Source of the DNA: Bog-473 sp963787485
GTDB taxonomy: Bacteria > Actinomycetota > Acidimicrobiia > Acidimicrobiales > RAAP-2
Assembly (NCBI GenBank): GCA_963787485.1
Contig: CAWBDF010000007.1
Location: 1,302,001-1,366,000 of the forward strand
Length of the DNA: 64,000 bases
Direction of reading: 5' to 3'
The notes beneath the pieces are model-generated. The model ran no database searches. It had not been told where the DNA came from and was given only the letters and a program-made list of their open reading frames with translations. Below, piece by piece: positions 53,905-62,790 of this stretch (position 1 is its first letter; each line of letters opens with the position of its first letter). The translations under genes were made by a program, and so were the position numbers.

Positions 53905-55218
53905 ATGACCGGTTTGTCCACAGATGGCGTGAAGGTCCGAACCGACCGGGACGACGCGCTCGTCGTGGTTACAAGCGATAGCCACGTCTCTCCAAGGCTC
54001 GAGGAGGATCTCCTTCCCCTTTGTCCCGAGAAGCACCAGAAGGATTTCGCCCGCTGGATGGACGACACGGTCGAGATTCGCAAGGCGAGCGAGCAAGGCT
54101 TCGTATTCGGAGGTGACGAGGGCCTCCCAGAGGTGCTCAAGATCCACACGTGGAATCTGCAGACCTCGGGTCAAAGGGACATCCACGGCCGGCTCCGTGA
54201 CATGAACCGCGACGGAGTGGCTGCCGAGATCGTCTTCCATGGGAGCGCACCCTTCACCCCGATTCCCTTCTTGGAGGCGGGGGTTGGTGTTGGAATGCGG
54301 GACGCCGACCTCGGAGCGGTGGGTCAACACATGTACAACCGCTGGCTCGCCGACTTCTGTTCGGTCGAGCCCGAACGCCACGTCGGCTTAGCTCACGTGC
54401 CGATGTGGGACATCGACGCGGCGGTCAAGGAGCTCGAGTGGGCTCGTGAGCAAGGTCTTCGAGCAGTCAACTTCCCCGCCCAACGAGCGGAGTTCATTCC
54501 CTACGAAGACGAACGGTGGGAGCCGTTTTGGTCAGCCTGTGAGGCGTTGGAAATGCCCCTCGCGACCCATGGCGGGGGCGGGGCGTCGACCCCGCCCGCG
54601 ACTGGTCCGACCGCAATGCACATCTACATTGCGGAGTCGGGGATGTTCAGCCGGATCTCCCCCCTCGTGCGGCTGGTGTTCGGCGGTGTATTCGAGCGAC
54701 ACCCGAATTTGAAGCTGATTCAGACCGAGGCAGTCGGCGACTGGTACGACAAGGTCCTTGCCGATCTCGATTCGATGTGGGAGAAGTTCTGGTACGGCTT
54801 CCCGAAATCGCTGGTGCCGAGACGACCGAGCGAGTATCCGCGCGAGAGCTATTTCGTGGGTGCGAGCTTTCAATCGCACGCCGAGGCCGAGACCGCGGTG
54901 CGCGACGGCTACAGCGACAATGTGATCTGGGGTTCGGACTACCCGCACCCAGAAGGCACGTTTCACTACCAGGAGAACCCCGACGACACGCCGATCACCC
55001 GGCTGGCCATGCGCAACACGTTCGGCGGACTTCCCGACGATGCGGTGCGCAACATGCTGGGTGAGAACGGCGTCCGCGTCTACGGGCTCGACGGCGAGAA
55101 GCTCAGAGAGGTCGCCCACCGCATCAACGGCCCGACGCTCAACGAGCTGTCTCGTCCGTTGGATGACCGACCTGACCACTGGGGCTTCGCGTTCCGGGAG
55201 ACCGTCACGTACCTCTGA
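53905..55218 (+). CDS. Amidohydrolase-3: metal-dependent amidohydrolase, divergent member
   Basis: 437 residues of the amidohydrolase_2 family. N-terminal site is TSDSHVSPR rather than DAHAGAD, a barrel His lies in PLATHGGGG, then VIWGSDYPHPEGTFHY with the conserved Asp. Same fold as amidohydrolase-1 and -2 but clearly a separate subfamily. ATG 53905 has GGGGAGGGAG upstream. Transcribed from a promoter overlapping the shared palindrome, with SBP-2 next. Confidence 0.88.
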   Translation: MTGLSTDGVKVRTDRDDALVVVTSDSHVSPRLEEDLLPLCPEKHQKDFARWMDDTVEIRKASEQGFVFGGDEGLPEVLKIHTWNLQTSGQRDIHGRLRDMNRDGVAAEIVFHGSAPFTPIPFLEAGVGVGMRDADLGAVGQHMYNRWLADFCSVEPERHVGLAHVPMWDIDAAVKELEWAREQGLRAVNFPAQRAEFIPYEDERWEPFWSACEALEMPLATHGGGGASTPPATGPTAMHIYIAESGMFSRISPLVRLVFGGVFERHPNLKLIQTEAVGDWYDKVLADLDSMWEKFWYGFPKSLVPRRPSEYPRESYFVGASFQSHAEAETAVRDGYSDNVIWGSDYPHPEGTFHYQENPDDTPITRLAMRNTFGGLPDDAVRNMLGENGVRVYGLDGEKLREVAHRINGPTLNELSRPLDDRPDHWGFAFRETVTYL

Positions 55219-55330
55219 GCATCCATCGGGAAATTCGACGAGGACGCTAATCGCCAGCGCATATGTCGCGTTAGATCGCGCGATTTCACTGTAAAGAGTT
55301 TTCCGCAAATCAGACAACAAGGGGGGCAGT

Positions 55331-56578
55331 ATGCGACCGGCTCGATTCGTCACGGCAGCATCGGCAGCGATCATTTGTTTGCCGGCAGTGCTCGTCGGGG
55401 GGCTGGCCACGGGGACGTCGGCTGCGCCGGCGCCGCTGACCATCGCCTTCATCACTTCTGAAACTGGCGCGGCCGCTTCAGATTATGCCAGCTCTGTCCA
55501 GTCTTTCGATGCGGCGATCGACGCGCAAAACGCGCAGGGTGGGGTGAACGGTCAGAAGCTCGTGCCGATGGTCATTGATGACCAGACGAGCCCCTCAGCG
55601 GCGGCGACCGGCATACAGGAGGCCATCTCGAAGGGCGCAATCGGCATCGTGGCTGAATCGGCCTTGATGGGCTTGATCGCCAAGTACCCCCAACAGGCGG
55701 GAGTGCCGGTGACCGGCGATTATGCGGACGGCCCAGAGTGGGGTGAGCAGCCCTACACCAACATGTTCGCGGCGAACGGCAGCGTGGACCCCAAATACCC
55801 GGTCAACACGCTCTACGCGAAGTTGATGAAGCAGTTCGGTGGCACACGGTTGGCGGTGTACGCACTGAGTATTTCGCCGAACTCAGTCCAGGCAAACTCC
55901 AACGAGAGCCAGTCGGTCGCCCACGACGATCCCGCGGCAAAGGTGGTCGTAAACGACACTTCGGTTCCATACGGCAGCGCTAACTTCGGACCCGAGGCGC
56001 TGATCGCCAAGCAGAACAACGTGAACGTCGTGTGGTCCAACCTCGACGCGACCTCCAACTATGCCCTGGCCACAGCCTTGAAGCAGGCTGGGGTCAAGAC
56101 CAAGGCCGTCTTCTTCCCAGATGGCTACGACCCCAAACTCATCCACTCGCCGGTGTGGGCCAACGTCCAAGGCGACATTTTCCAGGTGGTGTATCACCCC
56201 TTCTACGAGCCCAACGCCGGCACCGAACAGATGCAGTCCACGCTTGAGAAGTACGCTGGTTGGTCCAAGAGCCAATTCCCGGCTTTCTCCCAGTACACCG
56301 CCTGGATGGGGACGGAGCTGATGATCAAGGGCCTCGAGGGGGCAGGGTCCAGCCCCACTCACGCCAGCGTGATCAAGTCACTGCACAACCTCAAGAATTG
56401 GAACGCCAATGGGCTGCTTCCCTACACCATCGACTACTCGACGTCCTTTGGGCACGATGACTCCCAAACCTGTGTCTGGCTGACCAAGGCTGAGAAGAAT
56501 GGCTTCGTCCCCATCGGAACGGCGCCTGTGTGCGGGACAGACATCCCGGGGACAACCTCAGTAGCGTCCACGTCGTAG
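55331..56578 (+). CDS. SBP-2: periplasmic solute-binding protein, branched-chain amino-acid type
   Basis: 415 residues. Signal peptide MRPARFVTAASAAIICLPAV with cleavage likely after TSAAPA. Mature protein starts PLTIAFITSETGAAASDY and has GGVNGQKLVPMVIDDQTSP, the strand pattern of type I binding proteins, and a C-terminal QTCVWLTKAEKNGFVPIG. AAGGGGGGC precedes ATG 55331. No ABC permease or ATPase is present, as for SBP-1. Position after amidohydrolase-3 suggests it captures a related substrate. Confidence 0.88.
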   Translation: MRPARFVTAASAAIICLPAVLVGGLATGTSAAPAPLTIAFITSETGAAASDYASSVQSFDAAIDAQNAQGGVNGQKLVPMVIDDQTSPSAAATGIQEAISKGAIGIVAESALMGLIAKYPQQAGVPVTGDYADGPEWGEQPYTNMFAANGSVDPKYPVNTLYAKLMKQFGGTRLAVYALSISPNSVQANSNESQSVAHDDPAAKVVVNDTSVPYGSANFGPEALIAKQNNVNVVWSNLDATSNYALATALKQAGVKTKAVFFPDGYDPKLIHSPVWANVQGDIFQVVYHPFYEPNAGTEQMQSTLEKYAGWSKSQFPAFSQYTAWMGTELMIKGLEGAGSSPTHASVIKSLHNLKNWNANGLLPYTIDYSTSFGHDDSQTCVWLTKAEKNGFVPIGTAPVCGTDIPGTTSVASTS

Positions 56579-56860
56579 GCTTGAGATTACGCTGAGAATC
56601 AGTTGCCCACGGGACGCAGACGCTGCGATGGATGTCGTGCAGATCCAGGGGCTTCGTGGGCGGTGGAGCCGTGATGGACCAGAAGCCAGGATGGGCATCC
56701 CACCTGGCATCGGCACCTCATGAGGATCAGCCGGTGCCGCCTACCCGGCGCCTGCTGGAGACCGTGTCGGTCATCGCCACCTGTCCTCGCAGGTATTCCG
56801 ATCGGCACGTTGGATGCTCACGGGTAGGGGAAGAACAGATGCGAGTAGGAGGTCTCGGCG

Positions 56861-58020
56861 ATGAAGCGCAGTACTGAGCGGATCTTGACGACCCACACGG
56901 GTAGCCTGCCGCGGCCCCCCGACGTCTTGCCATTGGTCCTGGCGAGGGAGCAGGGCGAGCCCGTTGACGACACGGACTTCGACGAACATCTCCAAGCCGC
57001 CGTAGAGCAGGTGGTGCAGAAGCAGGTGGAGGTCGGCCTCGACGTCGTGAACGATGGGGAAGCGGGCAAACCCAGCTACGCCTCATACGTGCACGATCGC
57101 TTGACGGGCTTCACCGCGTCGAGGGGTCTCCCGTCCCGGCCAGGTTGAGTCGCACTTTGGGGCTGGACGACTTTCCTGAACTTGCCGCCCAGTTCGAGGC
57201 ACTTCGCTCCACGGCGTTCGTCTGGGGTTGGTCCTGTGACGGCCCGATCAGCTACCGGGATCTCGCCGCGGTTGAAAGAGACGTCGAAATGCTCAAGACC
57301 GCTGGCAAGAAGGCGAAGCCGCGGGAGCTCTTCATGAGCGCGGCTTCCCCAGGAGTCATTTCCGTCGTCTTCAACAATGATTACTATCCGAGCGAAGAGG
57401 CGTACCTTGAGGCAATCGCCACCGCCATGCGGGAGGAGTACGAGGCAGTCCATCGCGCCGGCATCGTGTTGCAGCTGGATTGCCCGGACCTTGCTGGGCA
57501 AGCCCCGGTTGAAGACTCCCTCGAAGCATTTCGCAAGAAAATGGAACTTCGGGTGAACGCCATCAACCTGGCGGTGGAGGAAATCCCGGCGGAGGACATG
57601 CGAATGCACGTCTGTTGGGGCAACGGAGAGTTTCCTCGACACAAGGACGTCCCGCTCAAGGACATTCTCGACATCCTCCTGAAGGCCAAGCCAGCCGGCC
57701 TCATGCTCATGGCATCGAACGGTCGCCATGAGCATGAGTGGAAGGTCTTCGAGGACATGGATCTCCCCGAAGGGAAATATCTCATCCCGGGAGTGCTCGA
57801 TTCGACAACCAACATTATCGAGCACCCCGAAGTTGTGGCACAGCGCATCCTTCGTTACGCCAGCGTCGTTGGTAAGGAACGCGTCATGGCGGGTACGGAC
57901 TGTGGATTCGCCACCGCCGCCACCGAGTCGCCGATCATCGCGCCCAGCGTGGTCTGGGAGAAGTTCAAAGCAATGAGCGAGGGTGCTGCGATCGCCTCGA
58001 GTGAGCTCTGGCGGGCCTAA
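56861..58020 (+). pseudogene. MetE-like cobalamin-independent methionine synthase family protein, one frameshift
   Basis: ATG 56861 (GGAGG upstream) gives MKRSTERILTTHTGSLPRP ... VGLDVVNDGEAGKPSY. The frame shifts near 57115 and continues LSRTLGLDDFPELAAQF to 58020. The zinc-site region is intact (MHVCWGNGEFPRHKDVPL and later GTDCGFAT). Family members of this short type move methyl or alkyl groups to thiols, e.g. relatives of epoxyalkane:coenzyme M transferase. One indel is the only lesion, so a sequencing error is possible. Confidence 0.82.
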
Positions 58021-58100
58021 GCCGTGAGGCGAGAAACCATGGATTGAAGGAACGCGGCCGGACTGAAAGCCCCGAAGAGCCGTCGCGGAGGGAAGTTCAC

Positions 58101-58283
58101 ATGCCCGAGAGTGCTAGAAAGAGCACACCCGACCAGATCGATGGCGATGAGCTCGCCCGTGAGATCCAGCTGATGCGCGAGTCCCTCGGACAGCTGGACG
58201 AACGAGAGCTCGTCAGAAGCTTGCTGCGCGAGCGAGACGCTCTTCGAAACGCCATTGCCAGCCTTCGGGGTCACGGCCACTGA
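58101..58283 (+). CDS. Small charged helical protein, 60 residues
   Basis: ATG 58101 after GGAGGGAAG. The product (MPESARKSTPDQIDGDELAR ... LVRSLLRERDALRNAI) is one predicted long helix, heptad-like, with no recognised domain. Lies 80 bases after the MetE-like gene on the same strand and may be co-transcribed. Confidence 0.55.
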   Translation: MPESARKSTPDQIDGDELAREIQLMRESLGQLDERELVRSLLRERDALRNAIASLRGHGH

Positions 58284-58339
58284 GGCGATTTCTGGTCGGT
58301 GCGTCTGATGCATGGAGCTCTGAGAAGCAGTTCGATTCG

Positions 58340-58573
58340 ATGTACTCAAAAGGCATCATCAAGCTCGGCAAGGACCAGAGCAACGCCATACTCGGGTTTC
58401 TGCGCACGTACGTCAAGGATCCGACCTATCAATGTCGGTACCGATGGTCTGAGGGGACATTCGCTATGTGGGACAACCGGTGCATGATGCATCGCGTCGC
58501 AAGCGACTTCATGCGGGAGCGAATCATCCAGCGGGTCACCGTCGCAGGAGAGGCACCAGTTGGAATCCGATAA
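58340..58573 (+). pseudogene. Relic: C-terminal part of a TauD/TfdA dioxygenase of another subfamily
   Basis: Reads RYRWSEGTFAMWDNRCMMHR then VASDFMRERIIQRVTVAG to a TAA. The WDNRxxxH and R-RVTVAG pattern is the classical taurine/2,4-D dioxygenase C-terminus (distal His and 2-oxoglutarate Arg). The local TauD-1 to -5 have WDNxxVxHxR and ERTLRKV instead. The N-terminal two thirds, with the HxD, are missing. Confidence 0.75.
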
Positions 58574-58659
58574 GTACACCTTTTCGTTGCAGTCCCGCAC
58601 CATCAAGGTGCCTCGCTGCCGGGCCTGGATGCAACCCTCAACGTGACGTCGCCTCGAGG

Positions 58660-59199
58660 TTAGGTGTTGGGGTTCCAGAAGGGTGTCCAGGTCGGAAACG
58701 CCTCGGGAAGAGTCGGACGATACTTCTTGTCGTCGGGCGCGTTCGGGTTTACAACCACTTCGTGCCAGGAATTAAAGCCTACTGACTGTGGCGTCTCGCG
58801 AAGATTCCTGGCATACCAGAACTCGGGTCGGCGGATAGCTCCGAACAGCCACTGGCCCTCGACGAGGCGGTAATCGTCGAAATAGCAGATCGCCATGACG
58901 ACCCAACGGTCGTCGAACTCGTGCTCTGCCCGACAGTAGAGGGCGCCCGTCGCATGCCCAGGATCGTCCGGGTCGAGGTCGATGCGGTGACCGAAGATTT
59001 GATGAATCGAGCGACGGAACGTGCGAAGCGTCGATTCGATCCAGGGACGCCAAGTCGCTCGCAGTTCAGGCACAAACAGCTTGACCAGGGTCTCGATGTC
59101 CCGGCTATCTGCAGCCATGGCATAGCGGGCGGCCAGCTGGCTGATGCCGATGTGGGCTTCGACAGCATGCAGCCGCGATTCCAAGTCGTCTGATCCCAC
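58660..59199 (-). CDS. SnoaL-2: SnoaL/NTF2-fold protein
   Basis: 179 residues. N-terminal helix LHAVEAHIGISQLAARYAMA then ADSRDIETLVKLF is typical of SnoaL-like isomerase/hydrolase-fold proteins; central strands GALYCRAEHEFDDRWVVMAI match the fold. GTG 59199 has GGGGAGG upstream. Different subgroup from the SnoaL at 40.7 kb. Same strand as P450-7, which lies upstream of it. Confidence 0.82.
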   Translation of the reverse strand: MGSDDLESRLHAVEAHIGISQLAARYAMAADSRDIETLVKLFVPELRATWRPWIESTLRTFRRSIHQIFGHRIDLDPDDPGHATGALYCRAEHEFDDRWVVMAICYFDDYRLVEGQWLFGAIRRPEFWYARNLRETPQSVGFNSWHEVVVNPNAPDDKKYRPTLPEAFPTWTPFWNPNT

Positions 59200-59590
59200 T
59201 GGTGGCCTCCCCGGGCGTCATAGCGACTTGAGTCCAGCCGCGTGCCACGTCCGAAATGATATTGAAAATTGGGCTCTAGTGTGCGTCGGCCGAGACTCAG
59301 GCCGCGGTCCCGAGGCATCGGACCTCCCCGTCGCGCATTGCATAGAAGACGAGGGTCAAGAGCTTGCAGGCGACCGCGCCGCGGGCCTTACTTGCCTCGG
59401 CGCTTCGCGATGCGCGTGTAACCCTCGCGAGGGAATGCCACTAACAAGACCAACCGCGAGAGTGCCCACGAACGGATCCACTCGATTGGTGGCGTTCACG
59501 GTGGCAAGGGGTGGAAGCTCGGCGAAACGAAAGCCATCGCCGGTCTCGAGGATGGTACTTACCGCTTCCTCGTAGAGCGACCGGCAGGAA
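59200..59590. other. Gene-free stretch between P450-7 and SnoaL-2
   Basis: No protein, hairpin or repeat stands out. It is the 3' flank of P450-7 and the promoter side of SnoaL-2. Confidence 0.45.
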
Positions 59591-60799
59591 CTACCTTAGA
59601 AAGACGGGCATCGAGTCCCAGCCGCGTCCAGAGACCGAGAGCATCCGGAATACCGTCTTGTTGCTGTCGACCTCCCAATCTGGGAACCGGTTGAGGACTT
59701 CGTCGAGACCCACGCGTCCTTCGAGTCGTGCCAACGATGCACCGAGGCAGAAATGGGGCCCGCAGCCGAATCCGAGGTGGCGGCCGATCTTTCGGTGGAT
59801 GTCAAACCGGTCGCTGTCGGGGAACACCCGCTCGTCACGGTTCGCCGACCCGAGGAGGAAGAGCATGACGCTTCCTTCCTTCACCGTCTGGCCATGGAGC
59901 TCGACATCTCGCCCGACGTACCTCCCGACGATCTGCGAGATTGGCTCGTAGCGCAGGATCTCTTCGATCGTGTTGGGAATGAGTGAGCGATTCTCAACTA
60001 GCTCGTGCCGGAGGTCAGGGTTCTCGCCGAGCAATTTTCCCATCCACCCAAAGAGGCGGTTCGTCGTCTCATTACCGGCACCCGCAAGGACGGTCACAAA
60101 GGTGAGGACCTCGTCGCGCGTCAACCGGCGCACGGTGCCGCGTTCGTCCTCGAACTCGGTAGTGAGCAACAACGTCATCAGATCGTCTGACGGATGGTCG
60201 TAGCGCCAATCGACATAGTCGGCGAAGAGACTTCCCTCGAGGGTGTTGTTCACCTCCATGGGTTTTCCGGGCTCGCTCCGCATCGTCTGTTCGAAGTGAT
60301 CCCGAATGGCCTCCTGCTCACTCTCGGGGATGCCAAGCAACATCGAGATCACGCGCATGGGAATCTGCATGCCAAGGTCCGACACAAAGTTGAACGTCTC
60401 AGCACCGACGAACAGGTCGAGGCGGCGCTTACAGAAATCGCGGACCTTTGACTCCAACCGGGACATCTGCTTGGGCGTGAACAGCCGAGAGAGCAAAGCC
60501 CGATGGATCGTGTGGGTCGGCGGCTCCTCGAAGATCAAGGTGCCCGGTGGTATCTCGAGATCACCGCTGATGGCGGCCTTGATCATTTCCAAGATGTCGC
60601 CGCGGCATGACAGGAAGGTCTCTCGATCCACTAGCCCTCGCTCGACATCAGCGAACCTGCTTACCGCGTAGAAATCGTATCGCTCGTTGAAGTACAGCGG
60701 AGCCTCGTCCCGGAGCCGCCGGAACACCGGATAGGGGTCACTCCAAGTCTCAGCGTCGTACGGGTCGTAATACACTTCATGATCCTTTGCAACGACCAT
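59591..60799 (-). CDS. P450-7: cytochrome P450
   Basis: 402 residues. EVYYDPYDAETWSDPYPVFR at the N-terminus, I-helix GAGNETTNR, ExxR in EEILRYEP, heme Cys351 in FGCGPHFCLGASLARLEGR. Intact member of the YDPYD subfamily. ATG 60799 has no good ribosome site; the N-terminal signature follows within eight residues, so the start is near this point. A C-terminal P450 relic lies on the opposite strand just upstream. Confidence 0.92.
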   Translation of the reverse strand: MVVAKDHEVYYDPYDAETWSDPYPVFRRLRDEAPLYFNERYDFYAVSRFADVERGLVDRETFLSCRGDILEMIKAAISGDLEIPPGTLIFEEPPTHTIHRALLSRLFTPKQMSRLESKVRDFCKRRLDLFVGAETFNFVSDLGMQIPMRVISMLLGIPESEQEAIRDHFEQTMRSEPGKPMEVNNTLEGSLFADYVDWRYDHPSDDLMTLLLTTEFEDERGTVRRLTRDEVLTFVTVLAGAGNETTNRLFGWMGKLLGENPDLRHELVENRSLIPNTIEEILRYEPISQIVGRYVGRDVELHGQTVKEGSVMLFLLGSANRDERVFPDSDRFDIHRKIGRHLGFGCGPHFCLGASLARLEGRVGLDEVLNRFPDWEVDSNKTVFRMLSVSGRGWDSMPVFLR

Positions 60800-60846
60800 G
60801 AGAGGAGCCCCCGATCAGGATCTAGCTCAGTTTTCCCAACATATCC

Positions 60847-61053
60847 GATGAGCGGAAGTTCGACGATCCGGACCGCTACGACATCCACCGGAAGATCGCC
60901 CACAACCTGACATTCGGCTTTTGGGCACCTTTGTGCCAGGCTGCCGCACTGGTCCGCCTGAGGGACGGGTTGCGGTCGACGAGGTGCTCGCGCGTTTCCC
61001 CCGAATGGGAGATCGACCTCGACCAGAGCAAGCTCGGCAGTGCGAACGCATAA
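60847..61053 (+). pseudogene. Relic: C-terminal fragment of a P450
   Basis: Reads DERKFDDPDRYDIHRKIAHN then LTFGFW, followed by a damaged heme loop (APLCQ, shift) and VAVDEVLARFP and EWEIDLDQSKLGSANA to a TAA at 61053. The N-terminal 80 per cent is gone. Same subfamily as P450-6 and P450-7. Confidence 0.75.
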
Positions 61054-61269
61054 CTCCGTGCCCCGTGATCACGACGAAGTTTCGTCGAGCTCTCCCATCG
61101 ATTCTCGTAAGAGTGACGGGATTCAGGCGGGCGATGGCGTCCCGATCGATACGGAACATATCTCGCAGCCGTCCGGGCCGACACGCCACGAGTGATCGAT
61201 GCCGAGGAGGACGAAGCAATCTGACCAAGTGAGCGAACCGGATCAATACTGCTCAACAACGGAGGCTTG

Positions 61270-61728
61270 GTGAGCAAGACAAGGCTAGACGTCACCATCA
61301 AGCAGCCAGCCGATATCGTCTGGTCGACCATTCGCGACTTTGGCGATGTGTCCTGGCGTGGGGGTATGGGCGAATGCAGCGTGCTGGGAAGGGTCCGCAC
61401 GGTACGGGCGCTGGATGTGGATGTTGAGGTCGAGGAACTCGAGGTTGACCGAGATGAGTACAGACGAACCTACGCTTACCGCGTGACCGGCATGCGAGGG
61501 CACACAAGCATTGATGTCGGAGACGGAACCACAATCAACTTGGCGTCGATGGTCAACCACCACACAGCGAGACTGACCGTTCTCTCCTCGGGCCAGAACA
61601 CGTCACGAGTGGTCTACGACCTTGAGCTAGACGACGGACACGACGAGACGATGAGTTCCACGGCGGGTCAGTATCGGCGCGTCCTTGACTGGCTCAAGCT
61701 CACGCTCGAGAGCTATCATTCGATATAG
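61270..61728 (+). CDS. SRPBCC-fold (polyketide cyclase/START-like) protein
   Basis: 152 residues. Opens VSKTRLDVTIKQPADIVWST, the first strand and helix of the helix-grip fold, with VVYDLELDD and a long C-terminal helix (YRRVLDWLKLTLESY). Such proteins bind hydrophobic ligands and some act as cyclases or hydratases. GTG 61270 has GGAGG upstream. It is 23 bases ahead of TauD-5 and probably shares its transcript. Confidence 0.82.
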   Translation: MSKTRLDVTIKQPADIVWSTIRDFGDVSWRGGMGECSVLGRVRTVRALDVDVEVEELEVDRDEYRRTYAYRVTGMRGHTSIDVGDGTTINLASMVNHHTARLTVLSSGQNTSRVVYDLELDDGHDETMSSTAGQYRRVLDWLKLTLESYHSI

Positions 61729-61751
61729 AACCAATGAAGAGAGGACCCAGA

Positions 61752-62639
61752 ATGTCCCAGCCGGAGGTTCGTGAGCTGAATCCCTCATTTGGCGCGGAGA
61801 TTATTGGGCTTGACCTCACGCTCCCACTGGACAACGTGACCGTTCAGTATCTGCGAAACGTGTTCGACGAGCGCGGCGTGCTGTTGTTTCGCGATACCTC
61901 TCTTGATCGCGTCCGGCAATACGCACTGTGCGAAGTCCTGCGGGGAAGTGATCTTCCCAACGATGAAGAAGCTGTCGCTGGCGCGGCCGTTCAGCAGCGC
62001 TTCTACACGTCCAACCGGCTGCCCAATGTGTCTGCGCCCATCGGCTCATTGGTGTTTCACGCCGATGGAATGTGGACGGACGAACCCTTCGAGGCATTGT
62101 CGCTCTATGCGGAGGAGGTGGAGCCGCCTGTCGCACCGACGATGTTTGCTAGCGCTGTTCGTGGCTGGGAAGCCATGCCCAACGAAATCAAAGAGCAACT
62201 CGAGGGACTCGACGCGGTACAAGTGGGCGGACCAGAAGGCCTTCCTGAACGTCGCCGAGCACGCTTTGGCAGCGACGTCATGCAGACGGTGCGCGACGGT
62301 GCCCCGGAGTTCGTATTGCCCGTCGCAAGACGTCACCCTCGTACTGGCCGTATGATCCCTCTGATCTCCGCCAACCATACGAAGGAGATTGTGGGGCTGT
62401 CCGCTGACGAGAGCAACGAACTGCTTGATGCCGTCTTTGATTGCCTCTATTCAGACGCCAACGTATACGTCCACGAGTGGCAGAACCAGGACCTCGTGGT
62501 GTGGGACAACATCGCGATCCATCATGCCCGCCGCAACGTGACTCGAGAGGGACCGGTGCGGACCCTGCGCAAGGTCGGATTGCCCCTCCCGACCTCCAAG
62601 GCGTTGACCGAGGTCAGGAGTTACCAGATCGCTCAGTGA
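61752..62639 (+). CDS. TauD-5: TauD/TfdA-like Fe(II)/2-oxoglutarate dioxygenase
   Basis: 295 residues. His103 and Asp105 (VFHADGMW), His258 (AIHHARRN), Arg in VRTLRKV. Closest in style to TauD-1 (both LR-DE-LLFRD, FHAD-MW, HHAR). ATG 61752 follows GAGAGGA. The SRPBCC gene is directly upstream. Confidence 0.92.
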   Translation: MSQPEVRELNPSFGAEIIGLDLTLPLDNVTVQYLRNVFDERGVLLFRDTSLDRVRQYALCEVLRGSDLPNDEEAVAGAAVQQRFYTSNRLPNVSAPIGSLVFHADGMWTDEPFEALSLYAEEVEPPVAPTMFASAVRGWEAMPNEIKEQLEGLDAVQVGGPEGLPERRRARFGSDVMQTVRDGAPEFVLPVARRHPRTGRMIPLISANHTKEIVGLSADESNELLDAVFDCLYSDANVYVHEWQNQDLVVWDNIAIHHARRNVTREGPVRTLRKVGLPLPTSKALTEVRSYQIAQ

Positions 62640-62718
62640 AGAGATCTCCCTGCATGGCCCAGCGAGAGCCGTGACACCCGGGCATCGAGTGTGGTGGTGG
62701 ATTTGAGGAGGGAAAGCT

Positions 62719-62790
62719 ATGGGTGACAGCGTCGCTGATCGCGATTCCGCGACCGACGTGCTGCTTGCGAAGTTCTATTTCAATCCGTGA
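62719..62790 (+). CDS. Possible 23-residue ORF
   Basis: ATG 62719 follows GAGGAGGGAAAG, a strong ribosome site. The product (MGDSVADRDSATDVLLAKFY...) stops within the convergent LLM gene's 3' end. It could be the start of a deleted gene or a small protein. Confidence 0.25.
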   Translation: MGDSVADRDSATDVLLAKFYFNP

